The notes: a model not told the origin generated them from the sequence alone. A stretch of 6,599 nt of DNA from an uncultured Solobacterium sp. (GCA_937910655.1 CALEMV010000229.1:1-6599), one strand, 5' to 3'. Shown: positions 1-6,565, counted from the first letter of the stretch. Made by a program: numbers and translations.

Positions 1-437
1 ATTTCATCTGCTACATTTCCAACAACCACATGTTCATCGCGCTTCCCCATTCCAAAGAAATAGGATTTTGAATTGTTCTTTTTACTTAAGCGAATGTAGG
101 TTCTGGCCAGATGTTTCCACTCTGCAATTAGATATTCAGATTGTTCATCATTTAGCGCTAGTTCTCGTAGGAGTTGTTGATATTCCTGCTTTTTCTTTGT
201 AAGTGTAAGGCTTCCAAAACTTTCGTCAGCCATCACCTTCATCATTAAACATGCATGCATAAAATGATCAGCAGGTTTTCTTAACTTTGCATTTCCATAA
301 CGCTTCAGTAATACTTCCAACATACCTTTTACAATTTCATCTATACCATGATCATTTTGGTATTCTTGAAGTAACATATAGCGTTCATAACTATTGTCTA
401 GAGAGTAATATTTTTCTTTTAGTTCATTGATTTCCAT
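1..437 (-). CDS. Partial hypothetical protein, C-terminus off the left edge
   Basis: An open frame of about 145 codons starts MEINELKEKYY and runs off the window without a stop. The visible protein is soluble, charged and probably all-helical, with no signal peptide or membrane segment. Recognisable stretches are RKPADHFMHACLMMKV near residues 53-68 and SYFFGMGKRDEHVV near 125-138. I do not recognise it with certainty; from memory it faintly resembles the DUF6553-type uncharacterised Firmicutes proteins, which should not be relied on. The start is ambiguous. The ATG at 437 has no Shine-Dalgarno site but lies just after a consensus -10 box (444-449). An in-frame ATG at 464 would add nine residues (MFVLGYNTD) and also lacks a ribosome site. 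I chose 437 because the longer form would place the -10 box inside the coding region. The gene is separated from mglC by a terminator, so it is probably its own transcription unit. Confidence 0.75.
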   Translation of the reverse strand, partial: MEINELKEKYYSLDNSYERYMLLQEYQNDHGIDEIVKGMLEVLLKRYGNAKLRKPADHFMHACLMMKVMADESFGSLTLTKKKQEYQQLLRELALNDEQSEYLIAEWKHLARTYIRLSKKNNSKSYFFGMGKRDEHVVVGNVADE

Positions 438-443
438 ATCAGT

Positions 444-449
444 ATTATA
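444..449 (-). promoter_or_regulatory. Candidate -10 box for the partial left-edge gene
   Basis: A perfect TATAAT hexamer on the minus strand ends six bases before the ATG at 437, so the predicted transcript would start at or next to the start codon. The only -35 candidate at 16-17 bp spacing is the T-run of the preceding mglC terminator (about 466-472), which matches the consensus poorly. The -10 is seen directly; its use is inferred. Confidence 0.45.
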
Positions 450-466
450 CCCGAGAACAAACATAT

Positions 467-496
467 AAAAAAGCGGAAGCCATTTCTGGTTTCCGC
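467..496 (-). terminator. Intrinsic terminator of the mglBAC operon
   Basis: Nine bases past the mglC stop the minus strand reads GCGGAA, A, CCA, GAAA, TGG, C, TTCCGC and then six T. This is a six-pair stem, one A/C mismatch, three more pairs and a GNRA-type GAAA loop, followed by a U-tract. It marks the 3' end of the mgl transcript. Confidence 0.9.
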
Positions 497-504
497 AAAT
501 TGAA

Positions 505-2187
505 TTACTTCTTTTGAACGTACTTTAAGCAGTCCAATGTTACCGCAGCCAAGATGATGAGACCTTCGAATACGAACTGAAGGTTTGTATCAATACCTAA
601 GATTGTTAATGAGTATGTTAACGCTGTAAAGATTGTTACACCGACAACAACACCAGAAATCTTACCGATACCACCAGAGAAGGATACACCACCAACTACG
701 CAGGCAGCGATAGCGTCCATATCCCAACCTTGTCCATACGCAGCAGAACCAGAACCTACCATACGGTTACATTCTAGCCATGCACCAAAACCGTAAAGTA
801 CACCAGCCATAGCAAATGCCATGATTGTCACCTTAAATACATCAATACCTGATACAGCAGCAGCTTCTGGGTTTCCACCCACTGCATATAGGTTCTTACC
901 AAATGTTGTCTTATTCCAAATAAACCATACAACAATTACAGCTATAGCAGCCCATAAGATAATTGTTGGAAAGTTACCAATCTTTGGAATAATCATTGCT
1001 GGAATATCATTTTCGATAGCACCGAAGGACACACCCTTTGTCGCATATGTAACCATACCGAAGATAATTAACATGTTGGACATAGAAGAAATAAATGGGT
1101 GCATCTTATACTTTGCCTTGAAGAAACCAGCAATGGAAGTAAAGATTGTACATAAGATAATACACACAAGCAATGCCAATACTGCTTTTGCACCAACTGG
1201 AAGGCTTGTGAAGTCAAATACTTTACCAAACACCGCACCAGTGTTGATGCCCTTGTGCATGATAATTGTTGAAGCTACCATACCCATACCCACCATACGT
1301 CCAATAGATAAGTCAGTACCTGCAAGCATTATCACGCCAGCTACACCTAATGCCAAGAACATTCTTGGAGATGCCTGCTGTAAGATATTTAAGATGTTAT
1401 TGACTGTAAATAAAGGAGTTTTCTTGATAATTGGAGTAACGATACCTAAGCCAATAAATACAAGAATAATGACTAGATATAGACCATTACGTAATAACCA
1501 ATCCTTGCGGTTGAATGTATATAAGTAATGTTCAATCTTCTGTGCCTGTGTTTCAGCAAAGCTGAATTTAGACATCTTCAATAGATCGATTAAATGATAA
1601 CGTTGAATAAACGCTTCATGTTTACGATCCTTAATTGCTTGTAATTCCTTTTGGTATGTTAATTTCGCATCAAAGACTTTATTCTTATATACATACTTTT
1701 CATCTTTGAGTTCTTGTTTTGCATCAGCGTCATTACCAGTAATCTTAGAAAGATTCTGTGCATGAATATTCTTTAGTTCAGCTAAAAGATCGCTATATCT
1801 CTTTGCGGCAAGAGTTTTTTCAGCAGCGCAACTTGCGACAACCTTTGAATAGTATTCCTTTTCAAAATGCTGATTTAAATAAGTAACGCCTTCATTGATT
1901 AACTTATCTACAGCTGGCTTATTTGCTTTTTCAACTTGTTGAGCAGCTTCTAAAGCCTTCTTAGCCTCAGCGATACGGTTTTCCTTTTCGTTCTTTGATA
2001 AGCTCTTATCGTTCTTTGTCATCTGAATTACGTTTAGTAACTCAACTGTCTTATCTGTTCCATCTTTACGTAATTCATCGATTTGTGCTTGAATCTTACC
2101 TACGTGGTCCGTAATTGGTTTTAGTAGGCTTTCTTCCTGATCAACAGAGAGAATCTCTGCCCCTAATTTTTCGTTATTTTGACTCAT
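505..2187 (-). CDS. mglC: Galactose/methyl-galactoside ABC transporter permease MglC with long N-terminal extension
   Basis: This is the membrane channel of the mgl importer, expected to work as a dimer with MglA. Residues about 230-560 match MglC along their length: first membrane segment near 234-252, ALGVAGVIMLAGTDLSIGR near 279-297, the ATPase-coupling loop FGKNLYAVGGNPEAAAVSG near 429-447, DAIAACVVGGVSFSGG near 491-506, and the typical end LDCLKYVQKK. E. coli MglC is about 336 residues; this protein has 560. The excess is residues 1 to about 228, which are hydrophilic, rich in Lys, Glu, Ala and Gln, and look helical or coiled-coil, with no signal peptide, so probably cytoplasmic. A strong ribosome site (GGAGGGG at 2194-2200, six bases from the ATG) supports the full-length start. 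The gene begins 15 bases after mglA and ends at a terminator. The permease identity is secure; the role of the extension is unknown. Confidence 0.95.
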   Translation of the reverse strand: MSQNNEKLGAEILSVDQEESLLKPITDHVGKIQAQIDELRKDGTDKTVELLNVIQMTKNDKSLSKNEKENRIAEAKKALEAAQQVEKANKPAVDKLINEGVTYLNQHFEKEYYSKVVASCAAEKTLAAKRYSDLLAELKNIHAQNLSKITGNDADAKQELKDEKYVYKNKVFDAKLTYQKELQAIKDRKHEAFIQRYHLIDLLKMSKFSFAETQAQKIEHYLYTFNRKDWLLRNGLYLVIILVFIGLGIVTPIIKKTPLFTVNNILNILQQASPRMFLALGVAGVIMLAGTDLSIGRMVGMGMVASTIIMHKGINTGAVFGKVFDFTSLPVGAKAVLALLVCIILCTIFTSIAGFFKAKYKMHPFISSMSNMLIIFGMVTYATKGVSFGAIENDIPAMIIPKIGNFPTIILWAAIAVIVVWFIWNKTTFGKNLYAVGGNPEAAAVSGIDVFKVTIMAFAMAGVLYGFGAWLECNRMVGSGSAAYGQGWDMDAIAACVVGGVSFSGGIGKISGVVVGVTIFTALTYSLTILGIDTNLQFVFEGLIILAAVTLDCLKYVQKK

Positions 2188-2202
2188 GTCTAACCCCTCC
2201 GA

Positions 2203-3711
2203 TTACAAATACATTGCGCTGAGTCTCAGGAGTTCTTCCTGATTTGTCTCTTTTGTATTAACGATTCCAGCAAGACGTCCATTGGACATAACACCGATTC
2301 GATTTGTGATACCGAGAATCTCTGGCATTTCAGATGAACATACAATAATTGTCTTACCCATCTTCGCCATCTTGATAATTAAATCATAGATTTCGTATTT
2401 CGCACCAACGTCGATACCACGAGTTGGCTCATCCATCATAAATACCTTTGGATTTCTTTCTAACCACTTACCGAAGATGATCTTCTGTTGGTTACCACCA
2501 GATAGTGATGTAATTGCATCATCTGGTCCCATACACTTTGTATGCATTAAGGCAATTTGCTTAACTGTTGCCTTCTTCATCTTCTCATCAGACACAACAA
2601 TACCATTCTTATAGTGATCCATATTTGCAATACAAGTATTGAAAGTTAAATCACTCTTTAAGAATAATCCGTTAGCCTTTCTTTCTTCGGTAATCATAGC
2701 GAATCCATTGTCCATGGCTTCTTTTGCACTATCGAAGTTCATGAGCTTGCCATTGTAATAAACACGACCTGCTGCTCTTGTACGAACGCCAAAGATTGTT
2801 TCCATTAACTCTGTACGTCCAGCACCAACTAGACCATACAAGCCGAAGATTTCACCTTCCTTAACATCGAAACTTACATCGTCAAGGTATGGTGCAAACT
2901 TAGTTGAAAGATCTTTGACAGAAAGAATCGTTTCACCTGGTGTATTATCAACCGGAGGGAAACGGTTATCAAGAGAACGTCCAACCATCGCCGCAATCAA
3001 GTCATTCATATTTGTGTCAGTAACATCTTTTGTCATGATCATCTTACCGTCACGTAATACAGACACCTGATCACATATATCAAAAATTTCATCCATCTTA
3101 TGAGAAATATAGATAATGGAAATACCCTGACTACGTAGCTTACGCATCATCTGGAATAACTTCTTAACTTCTGGTTCTGTTAATGATGATGTAGGCTCAT
3201 CCAAAACAATAATCTTGGAATGATACGAAATAGCCTTTGCGATTTCACACATCTGACGAGCAGATACGGACATCGTACGCATTGGCTGTGTCAAATTGAC
3301 TGTAATACCTAAACTACGGAATAACTCAGAAGCTTCCTTCTTCATTCTACCTTCATCAACAACACCTAAAGAGTTTACTGGATAACGTCCTAAGAATAGG
3401 TTATCAATAACACTACGCTCTAAGCACTGATTCAATTCTTGGTGAACCATCGCAATACCATTTTCAAGCGCATCCTTTGGACCAGTAAAACTTACTTCTT
3501 TTCCATCTAGGAAGATACTTCCTTCATCTTTTTGATATGTACCGAACAAACACTTCATCATAGTGGATTTGCCGGCACCATTTTCACCCATGAGACCCAT
3601 AATTGAGCCGGGTTTCACATCTAAATTGATGTGATCAAGTACTCTGTTTCTGCCGAATGATTTCGACATACCCTTTATCGACAAGATTAAATTGTCATTT
3701 CTTTCTGACAT
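2203..3711 (-). CDS. mglA: Galactose/methyl-galactoside ABC transporter ATP-binding protein MglA
   Basis: This is a cytoplasmic double ATPase that powers uptake through MglC. It has 502 residues, normal for the family (E. coli about 506). NBD1 has Walker A GENGAGKST (42-50), Q-loop VHQELN (89-94), a degenerate signature SVSARQ (148-153), Walker B IIVLDEPTSS (167-176) and the switch His at 204. NBD2 has a degenerate Walker A GLVGAGRT with Arg for Lys (293-300), the MglA-type TEERKANGLF (341-350), signature LSGGNQQK (403-410), Walker B VFMMDEPTRGIDVGAK (423-438), and Ser-Ser-Glu where a switch His is usual. One degenerate site per half is normal in sugar importers of the Mgl/Rbs/Xyl class. The ribosome site AGGGG (3722-3726) lies ten bases before the ATG. 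The gene is second in the operon, separated from mglB by a hairpin-bearing gap. Ribose or xylose ATPases are alternatives on sequence alone, but both neighbours are Mgl-type. Confidence 0.95.
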   Translation of the reverse strand: MSERNDNLILSIKGMSKSFGRNRVLDHINLDVKPGSIMGLMGENGAGKSTMMKCLFGTYQKDEGSIFLDGKEVSFTGPKDALENGIAMVHQELNQCLERSVIDNLFLGRYPVNSLGVVDEGRMKKEASELFRSLGITVNLTQPMRTMSVSARQMCEIAKAISYHSKIIVLDEPTSSLTEPEVKKLFQMMRKLRSQGISIIYISHKMDEIFDICDQVSVLRDGKMIMTKDVTDTNMNDLIAAMVGRSLDNRFPPVDNTPGETILSVKDLSTKFAPYLDDVSFDVKEGEIFGLYGLVGAGRTELMETIFGVRTRAAGRVYYNGKLMNFDSAKEAMDNGFAMITEERKANGLFLKSDLTFNTCIANMDHYKNGIVVSDEKMKKATVKQIALMHTKCMGPDDAITSLSGGNQQKIIFGKWLERNPKVFMMDEPTRGIDVGAKYEIYDLIIKMAKMGKTIIVCSSEMPEILGITNRIGVMSNGRLAGIVNTKETNQEELLRLSAMYL

Positions 3712-3774
3712 AATTGATTTACCCCTGTTTAACTAAAAATCATAAGCAGTATGGTTAACTACAAACTACTTAGA

Positions 3775-3816
3775 AAGAGGCTATCAGGTTTTCAAAAGCC
3801 TACCTGCTAGCCTCTT
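3775..3816 (-). other. Intercistronic stem-loop between mglB and mglA
   Basis: Nine-base arms at 3775-3783 and 3808-3816 pair perfectly. After one mismatch, a further five pairs (3785-3789 with 3802-3806) close a 12-base loop. On the minus strand the stem is followed by TTTCTAAG rather than a U-tract, so it is a poor intrinsic terminator. A stable hairpin after the binding-protein gene is a known way to protect upstream mRNA and make binding protein in excess over permease and ATPase. That role here is inferred. Confidence 0.7.
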
Positions 3817-3832
3817 AGAAAATCTTACTGAA

Positions 3833-5080
3833 TTACTTTAAGAGTGAAGTATATGATGTAGCGTTGTCTGTCTTAACCATGTTAATAGCATACGCATCAT
3901 ATTGACTTGGGTTTCCTAAACGGTTTGTGATATTTGACTCAGTCTGGCCATCACCACCGATGTATTCAACATCCAAGTGTAGTAAGTCATCATACTTTTC
4001 AAGTAATGGCTGGTATGTTGAGCTTAAGAAGTTGTCTGAAGCGTTATAGATGTCCAACCAAACCTTCTTAGTTTCGCTCTTAACTTCCTTAGATACTGGT
4101 TCAAATGTCTTAGTAGCATCCATGAAGTTCTTGTAGTTATCAGCTGTTACAGCAAGGTTCAATGCATAGAATGAACGATCTGCTTCGTTATATACGTAGT
4201 CAACGCCTTCTTCAAGAACGTTTCCAGCTTCATCAGCAGTAGCGATACCTGTCTTGATATCAACACCATCTAAAGCGTTACGTAATACTCTTAATGTTAA
4301 GTAAGCCTGAACGTCAGCGTGCTGAGAAATTGTTCCACCGTAACCTTCAGCAATAGCAGCTACTGCATCACTGTTAGCATCATAACCGAAAGTAGCAACC
4401 TTCTTATCCTTAGCCCATGCTGTGAACATTGACATACCCATACCATCGTTATTAGAAATAACTAAGTCAATTTCATCACCAAATGAAGCTGACCATGTAC
4501 CGATAGCGTTACCTGCAGTAGCAGCATCCCATGTAGCACCTGCAGAGTTCTTCATTTCCTGAGAAGCAAGTTCGCGAACCTTGAAGTCGCCAACCTTACC
4601 ATCCTTAACTACTGTAGCGGAACCATCTGTGTTTGTTCCTGCTGGAGTAGCGTCAATAGCGCCATCCTTTTCAACAGCTGTACCTAAAGCCTTACGAACA
4701 CCTCTTGTACGAGCAATAGAGTCGTTGTGACCAACGTCACCAATAGCTAATACGTAACCGATAACACCATCACCGTTACGGTCGATGATATCCTTGTGAG
4801 CTGCAATGTAATCAGCAACCATCTTACCCTGTAATTCTGCACCCTGGTTAGCATCGAAACCTACATAGTAAGTATCCTTGTTGAAGTTTAAAGCATCTTT
4901 ATCTAACTCACCTGTTGTACTGTTAGATGGCTGACGATTGTACCATACTAATGGCTTATCAGCGTTTGAAACTGATGATTCTGTGTTTGTACTTCCGCCT
5001 TTGTCGCTTGTCTTAGAACCACAACCAACAAGTGATAGTGCTAAAACCGCAGAAGTCATAACCGCAAATAATTTCTTCAT
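3833..5080 (-). CDS. mglB: Galactose-binding lipoprotein MglB, circularly permuted
   Basis: This is the extracellular lipoprotein that captures galactose, glucose or methyl-galactoside for MglA/MglC. The signal peptide ends in lipobox LVGC (Cys20), followed by a Ser/Thr-rich linker to about residue 40. The mature fold starts at PLVWYNRQPS (43-52), equivalent to PVVFFNKEPS near residue 90 of E. coli MglB. It then follows family order: calcium loop DRNGDG (100-105), GHNDSIAR (117-124), ATW (182-184), ISNND (208-212), FGYD (231-234). The expected N-terminal block instead comes last: SDNF (348-351), GDGQTESN (376-383) and YAINMV (397-402), joined by a charged linker near 322-339. Contacts aligned to E. 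coli D14, F16, N91, H152, D154, R158, W183, N211 and D236 are kept; N256 becomes Gln253. An insertion of about 30 residues lies near 138-168. A GGAGG site (5095-5099) is 14 bases from the ATG, longer than usual, but no other in-frame start preserves the signal peptide. Confidence 0.93.
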   Translation of the reverse strand: MKKLFAVMTSAVLALSLVGCGSKTSDKGGSTNTESSVSNADKPLVWYNRQPSNSTTGELDKDALNFNKDTYYVGFDANQGAELQGKMVADYIAAHKDIIDRNGDGVIGYVLAIGDVGHNDSIARTRGVRKALGTAVEKDGAIDATPAGTNTDGSATVVKDGKVGDFKVRELASQEMKNSAGATWDAATAGNAIGTWSASFGDEIDLVISNNDGMGMSMFTAWAKDKKVATFGYDANSDAVAAIAEGYGGTISQHADVQAYLTLRVLRNALDGVDIKTGIATADEAGNVLEEGVDYVYNEADRSFYALNLAVTADNYKNFMDATKTFEPVSKEVKSETKKVWLDIYNASDNFLSSTYQPLLEKYDDLLHLDVEYIGGDGQTESNITNRLGNPSQYDAYAINMVKTDNATSYTSLLK

Positions 5081-5125
5081 AAAAGTTTTTCTTTCCTCCC
5101 CTAAATTATTTGGCTTTGAAACTGT

Positions 5126-5139
5126 GGAAAGCGCTTTCG
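5126..5139. promoter_or_regulatory. cre-like catabolite repression operator in the mglB leader
   Basis: The 12-bp perfect palindrome GAAAGCGCTTTC (5127-5138) centres on CG. It fits the CcpA cre consensus TGWNANCGNTNNCA except at the two end positions. It lies about 10-24 bases downstream of the predicted mglB start point, where a bound repressor would block transcription. GAAAC at 5118-5122 and GTTTC at 5141-5145 add an outer, slightly offset inverted repeat. Another LacI/GalR-family regulator could bind the same palindrome. Confidence 0.7.
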
Positions 5140-5155
5140 CGTTTCCGATGAAAAA

Positions 5156-5184
5156 ATAATATCACCATGCAAATTGACCGTCAA
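5156..5184 (-). promoter_or_regulatory. Sigma-A promoter of mglBAC
   Basis: On the minus strand the -35 TTGACG (5179-5184) and -10 TATTAT (5156-5161) are separated by exactly 17 bp, with TG one base upstream of the -10 (extended -10). The predicted start is near 5149, giving a leader of about 69 nt that contains the cre-like site and the ribosome site. The -35 is embedded in an 11-bp inverted repeat, TTGACcGTCAA (5174-5184), which may be chance. Confidence 0.8.
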
Positions 5185-5262
5185 CGCATATCCTCTTTAT
5201 AAATTCTTAAGGATTTACTGTATATACTTTTAATTTTACGTTGTCCGGAAACTAGAAGATGT

Positions 5263-5292
5263 AAAAAAGTGGCTATCTATAGCCACTTTTTT
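5263..5292. terminator. Symmetric (bidirectional) intrinsic terminator
   Basis: AAAAAAGTGGCTA and its complement TAGCCACTTTTTT flank a four-base loop, so either strand gives a GC-containing stem followed by six U. All supported genes are on the minus strand, so its evident job is to end the transcript of the DUF1653 gene and insulate the mgl promoter downstream. The AT-rich stretch 5293-5400 between that gene and this hairpin holds nothing else I can identify. Confidence 0.9.
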
Positions 5293-5400
5293 AAACTATT
5301 TAATTTTATACAATTGTCATATTTTTTTATAATAATACTTATTTATTACCGATTAATACAAATAAAATAATAAAAAATAACAATTTAACTTGTGAATATT

Positions 5401-5658
5401 CTACTTTCTAATTTTTTCAAAACGATATTTTTGTCGTATTTCTGGGTACTTAACGTGATCTACTTCTTCCATAAACATTTCGTACGGTCTAACAAATAAT
5501 CCTTTATCTCCATACAAAGCTCGATAAACTACTACCCTATCACGAGTTTCAGAATGTATCGCAATACCAATAAATTCATATAGGTATCGCATACTATTTT
5601 GGTCAACTGTTTCTCTTTTAAAATGCTGAATGATATCTCCAGGCACAAATTCTCTCAT
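5401..5658 (-). CDS. DUF1653 domain-containing small protein
   Basis: An 85-residue soluble protein that matches the DUF1653 family almost throughout. The hallmarks are the opening PGDIIQHFKRE (6-16), YEFIGIAIHSETRDRVVVYR (27-46), ALYGDKGLFVRPYEMFMEEV (47-66) and a short basic tail. The family is small, widespread in bacteria, and has no established biochemical role that I know of; single-domain proteins of about 70-90 residues are usual, so this one looks complete. A ribosome site AGGGGAG (5669-5675) lies ten bases before the ATG. A possible extended -10 (TGcTATACA, -10 at 5683-5688) lies just upstream without a clear -35, which would give a very short leader. The gene sits between two terminators, so it is probably monocistronic and unrelated to galactose uptake. 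Confidence 0.9.
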   Translation of the reverse strand: MREFVPGDIIQHFKRETVDQNSMRYLYEFIGIAIHSETRDRVVVYRALYGDKGLFVRPYEMFMEEVDHVKYPEIRQKYRFEKIRK

Positions 5659-5726
5659 TAGTTAAAATCTCCCCTATTTATATGTATAGCATATCCAATT
5701 TATACAATTATTTCTAATTTACACAT

Positions 5727-5756
5727 AAAAACTGAACTACCCAATGGATAATTCAG
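5727..5756 (-). terminator. Intrinsic terminator of the DUF4352 lipoprotein gene
   Basis: Eleven bases past the stop codon the minus strand forms an 11-pair stem, CTGAATTATCC with GGGTAGTTCAG (two G-U pairs), around a three-base loop, followed by five T. This separates the lipoprotein gene from the DUF1653 gene. Confidence 0.85.
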
Positions 5757-5767
5757 CTTTATTCCTA

Positions 5768-6358
5768 CTATTGTGCTGATAAATCAATATGAACGATGTA
5801 AACGTCACCTTTGTGCTGGTTGCCTTGTTTATCGTTATAAATATCTTGTGCTGTAAGTGAAACATCTGTTACACCTTCAGGAATTTCAAACACAAGAACA
5901 CCTTCTTTTGACTCACCTGAAGTTAGAGTATACTCTTTTTCAAATTCTTCGTTGAAGATTGCATCCTTATCATAATAAGAGTGAGGTCCATCTACACCCT
6001 TATCATCAGCACTTGTCTTATCCCATTCAAGTAAGAAGTCTGTTGAGAACATCTGGATATCTTGACCAAATGTATTTTCAACTTTAAGCTTTACAGCCAC
6101 GAACTGCTTACCTGCATCAGGCTTATTTCCACTAATATCTGTAGAAGATAAGAAATCTTCTACTGTGAAGTTAAAGAACATTGTCTCAACTGAATCACCA
6201 ACTTCATATTCATGATAGCCGTTATCTGAATCTGTTGTTGTATTGTTTTCTGTACCACCATTGTTTTCATTTACAATGTCAGATAATGTCTTTCTTGTAC
6301 AACCAGCAGATCCAAATGTTACTGCCAATGCCAACAATAATACACTTAATTTCTTCAT
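5768..6358 (-). CDS. DUF4352-type secreted lipoprotein
   Basis: A 196-residue protein with a type II signal peptide (MKKLSVLLLALAV, lipobox SAGC with Cys20). An Asn/Thr/Asp-rich linker (about 30-48) leads to one beta-rich domain. The domain pattern is that of DUF4352, an immunoglobulin-like fold common in Gram-positive lipoproteins: GDSVETMFFNFTVEDF (54-69), KQFVAVKLKVEN (84-95), FSTDFLLEW (104-112) and SGESKEGVLVFEIPEG (147-162). The last stretch resembles the family's conserved 'gain of extra-cellular stabilisation' strand pair before the C-terminal strand. The protein should be anchored on the outer face of the membrane; its ligand or partner is unknown. The start is well supported by AGGAG (6367-6371) eight bases before the ATG. 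The assignment rests on pattern memory rather than a profile search, so the lipoprotein call is firmer than the domain call. Confidence 0.85.
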   Translation of the reverse strand: MKKLSVLLLALAVTFGSAGCTRKTLSDIVNENNGGTENNTTTDSDNGYHEYEVGDSVETMFFNFTVEDFLSSTDISGNKPDAGKQFVAVKLKVENTFGQDIQMFSTDFLLEWDKTSADDKGVDGPHSYYDKDAIFNEEFEKEYTLTSGESKEGVLVFEIPEGVTDVSLTAQDIYNDKQGNQHKGDVYIVHIDLSAQ

Positions 6359-6413
6359 TTCATTTTCTCCTGTTTCCCCTATTGAATCTATGCAAATCCT
6401 TGCATCTGTATAT

Positions 6414-6470
6414 AGTATAACAATAATTTCACAAGAAAATATAGTAAAAAGCGCAAATTCTCTTTGTCAA
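6414..6470 (-). promoter_or_regulatory. Promoter region of the DUF4352 lipoprotein gene
   Basis: Two alternatives are visible on the minus strand. One has a perfect -35 TTGACA (6465-6470), 18 bp, and -10 TACTAT (6441-6446), giving a leader of about 75 nt. The other is an extended -10, TGtTATACT (-10 at 6414-6419), with no good -35, giving a shorter leader. Sequence alone does not decide between them. Confidence 0.55.
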
Positions 6471-6529
6471 AAACCCTTAAAAGATACAAAAATACGCATA
6501 ATATCACTCCAAAAAAGCAAAAAAGACAT

Positions 6530-6554
6530 AAAAAAAAGCCCCTGACTTTGGACT
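6530..6554 (-). terminator. Terminator downstream of tRNA-Gly
   Basis: The minus strand reads AGTCC, an eight-base loop and GGGCT, then continues into a run of T (+ strand A-run 6530-6537), starting 12 bases after the tRNA CCA. The stem is short, with one G-U pair, but the long U-tract and its position make termination of the tRNA transcript likely. Confidence 0.65.
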
Positions 6555-6565
6555 AATTTAACTAA

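Noticed and set aside
821..1528. Plus-strand open frame of 235 codons
   Set aside because: It lies antisense inside the highly conserved permease core of mglC, has a low-complexity Ile/Pro/Thr composition and no ribosome site of note; it is a shadow of mglC.
3775..3816. Hairpin as a terminator ending the operon after mglB
   Set aside because: No U-tract follows the stem, mglA starts about 60 bases on with its own ribosome site, and no promoter is evident in the gap.
3833..5080. MglB as an assembly error or a broken, rearranged pseudogene
   Set aside because: The frame is uninterrupted, both permuted parts are well conserved, the linker is in frame and nine of ten ligand contacts remain, which argues for a selected protein.
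4938..5159. Plus-strand open frame of 73 codons over the mglB start and promoter
   Set aside because: It is antisense to the MglB signal peptide and crosses the promoter and operator; no protein-like pattern.
5293..5400. AT-rich tract as an origin, attachment site or riboswitch
   Set aside because: No iterons, DnaA-box cluster, flanking repeats or conserved aptamer pattern are visible; it looks like an ordinary AT-rich spacer.
6181..6545. Two overlapping plus-strand frames (79 and 100 codons)
   Set aside because: They are antisense to the lipoprotein N-terminus and its promoter region; composition follows the opposite strand and they overlap each other in different frames.
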